A DNA stretch of 7,421 bases from an uncultured Alistipes sp. (lineage in GTDB: Bacteria > Bacteroidota > Bacteroidia > Bacteroidales > Rikenellaceae): the NCBI GenBank assembly GCA_900769745.1, contig CAAGHX010000249.1, forward strand, positions 1 to 7,421, written 5' to 3'. Position 1 is the first letter of the stretch. Every line of letters begins with the position of its first letter. Below, piece by piece: positions 6,668 through 7,421 of the stretch. Under the pieces are notes generated by a model. It had not been told where the DNA came from. It worked only from the letters and a program-made list of their open reading frames with translations, and ran no database searches. The position numbers and the translations under genes were made by a program.

Positions 6668-6836
6668 TAAAGGTGTTCAATGTGGCATAGCCGTTACGAA
6701 TGAAAAGGGAACTTCGGTGCAAGTCCGAGACTATACCCGTAGCTGTAAGTTTTTTTAGACTATGTGCATTCTTGATGACCACTGCCAATAGGTGGGAAGG
6801 TCGCACTAGTTAAACAAGTCAGAAGACCTGCCTTTA
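6668..6836 (+). ncRNA. Cobalamin (adenosylcobalamin-type) riboswitch aptamer
   Basis: The outer helix P1 forms between TAAAGG (6668-6673) and CCTTTA (6831-6836). Inside are the conserved core elements AAAAGGGAA (6703-6711), GGTGCAAGTCC (6716-6726) with stem TCGG/CCGA closing loop L5 TGCAAGT (6718-6724), CCCGTAGCTGTAAG (6736-6749), CCACTGCC (6779-6786), GGTGGGAAGG (6791-6800), and the B12 box AGTCAGAAGACCTGCC (6817-6832), a near-perfect consensus. The CACTG...GGGAAGG module indicates the larger, adenosylcobalamin-type architecture. The element senses cobalamin and controls nrdD downstream. The class is certain from these motifs; ligand preference among cobalamins is inferred. Confidence 0.95.
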
Positions 6837-6863
6837 TTATATTTTTAGATGCTTTCGGGTGGT

Positions 6864-6889
6864 AGAGCGTCGATTGTAGACTCTTTTTT
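6864..6889 (+). terminator. Possible weak terminator-like hairpin in the nrdD leader
   Basis: AGAG (6864-6867) can pair with CTCT (6881-6884), and TC (6870-6871) with GA (6879-6880), with a two-base bulge; six Ts follow (6884-6889). The stem is short and broken, so termination is doubtful, but it lies between the aptamer and the gene where a transcriptional switch would be expected. Confidence 0.25.
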
Positions 6890-6917
6890 CTAAAGATCCA
6901 CATCCGTTTTCCCGTGA

Positions 6918-6958
6918 GTATCATTGCTTGCAAATAATTAAGATTACGCATATGATAC
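6918..6958 (+). promoter_or_regulatory. Start-codon-sequestering hairpin with L5-complementary loop (riboswitch expression platform)
   Basis: GTATCAT (6918-6924) is exactly complementary to ATGATAC (6952-6958), whose first three bases are the nrdD start codon. The 27-base loop between them contains GCTTGCA (6926-6932), complementary to aptamer loop L5 TGCAAGT (six Watson-Crick pairs plus one G-U). In known cobalamin riboswitches an L5-L13 kissing contact forms when ligand is bound and stabilises the hairpin that hides the translation start. This hairpin has the right parts for L13. Confidence 0.72.
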
Positions 6959-7421
6959 AGACAGTTGTTAAAAGAGATGGACGCATTGTCGGCTTTAATC
7001 GCGAGAAGATTGCCGCTGCGATCCGTAAGGCGATGCTTACCACATCGGCAGGCGAGGATGATGTACTTGTCTATAAAATCGTGGACCGCATTGAGTTCCG
7101 CGGTAAGGAGCAGTCATCGGTAGAGGAGATTCAGGATATGGTCGAGATGGAGCTTATGGCTTCACCCCGTAAGGAGGTTGCCAAAAGCTATATCGCATAT
7201 CGTGATAAGCGAAGCATTGCCCGTAAGGCAAAGACTCGCGAGATGTTTTTGGAGATTGTAGAGGCAAAATCTAACGACGTAACTCGTGAGAATGCCAATA
7301 TGAACGCCGACACTCCAGCAGGTATGATGATGAAGTTCGCTTCTGAGACTACCAAGCCATTCGTTGACGACTATCTGCTTTCTGAGGACACATTGTGGGC
7401 GGTTAAGAACAACTATCTGCA
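6952..7421 (+). CDS. nrdD: Anaerobic (class III) ribonucleoside-triphosphate reductase NrdD, N-terminal part, 3' end outside the window
   Basis: NrdD makes deoxyribonucleotides from NTPs under anaerobic conditions using a glycyl radical installed by the radical-SAM activase NrdG; it does not need B12. The visible 156 residues start with an ATP-cone allosteric domain (VVKRDGRIVGFNREKIAAAI at 5-24, running to about residue 95). Next comes the block NANMNADTPAGMMMKFASE (114-132), which I recognise from Bacteroidales NrdD proteins. The catalytic barrel and the C-terminal glycyl-radical loop are outside the window, so the class rests on this N-terminal block; an ATP cone alone would also fit other reductases. 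The start is ATG 6952. Expression should be repressed by cobalamin through the leader at 6668-6958, which implies that a B12-dependent class II reductase exists elsewhere in the genome. Confidence 0.87.
   Translation, partial: MIQTVVKRDGRIVGFNREKIAAAIRKAMLTTSAGEDDVLVYKIVDRIEFRGKEQSSVEEIQDMVEMELMASPRKEVAKSYIAYRDKRSIARKAKTREMFLEIVEAKSNDVTRENANMNADTPAGMMMKFASETTKPFVDDYLLSEDTLWAVKNNYL

Noticed and set aside
6533..6670. A 45-codon plus-strand ORF starting at ATG 6533, considered as a possible precursor peptide
   Set aside because: It runs through the nrdD promoter and stops at the first base pairs of the riboswitch; it lies on the opposite strand to the export operon, and its composition shows no leader/core pattern.
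6760..6951. A 63-codon minus-strand ORF opposite the nrdD leader
   Set aside because: It is antisense to the riboswitch and its expression hairpin; the conserved RNA motifs explain the sequence fully.

Overview
The window looks like chromosomal DNA from a Bacteroidota bacterium, probably of the order Bacteroidales. The evidence is two DUF4251 secreted proteins (a family typical of that phylum), promoter boxes of the TAnnTTTG type instead of sigma-70 boxes, little Shine-Dalgarno signal ahead of start codons, and an NrdD N-terminus of the Bacteroides type. I cannot name a genus. There is no insertion sequence, CRISPR array, tRNA or rRNA.

Left part, plus strand (1-2876): the C-terminal half of the excision-repair ATPase UvrA, cut by the window edge, then two adjacent genes for exported DUF4251 proteins. 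A perfect 12-bp hairpin followed by a T-rich tract lies across the start codon of the first DUF4251 gene. A strong terminator at 2839-2876 serves both strands.

Middle part, minus strand (2875-6511, read right to left): one probable operon running ABC exporter, HprK-like kinase, S24/S26-type peptidase, ispF. The first three genes are joined by two 4-base ATGA stop/start overlaps, and ispF follows after an 18-base gap. A good Bacteroidota promoter sits just upstream of the exporter gene. An exporter, an HprK-like kinase and a processing-type peptidase together suggest maturation and export of a small peptide or protein, as in some lasso-peptide and other RiPP loci. No precursor, PqqD/RRE protein or B2 protease is visible here, so the substrate is unknown.

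Right part, plus strand (6628-7421): a second promoter, divergent from the operon, drives a long leader with a cobalamin riboswitch and then the start of a class III (anaerobic, B12-independent) ribonucleotide reductase gene, nrdD, cut by the window edge. The leader holds a hairpin that pairs over the nrdD start codon. Its loop carries a sequence complementary to aptamer loop L5. This fits translational shut-off of the B12-independent reductase when cobalamin is plentiful, and is the clearest regulatory story in the window. The 170 bases between the two divergent promoters carry short inverted repeats but no convincing gene.
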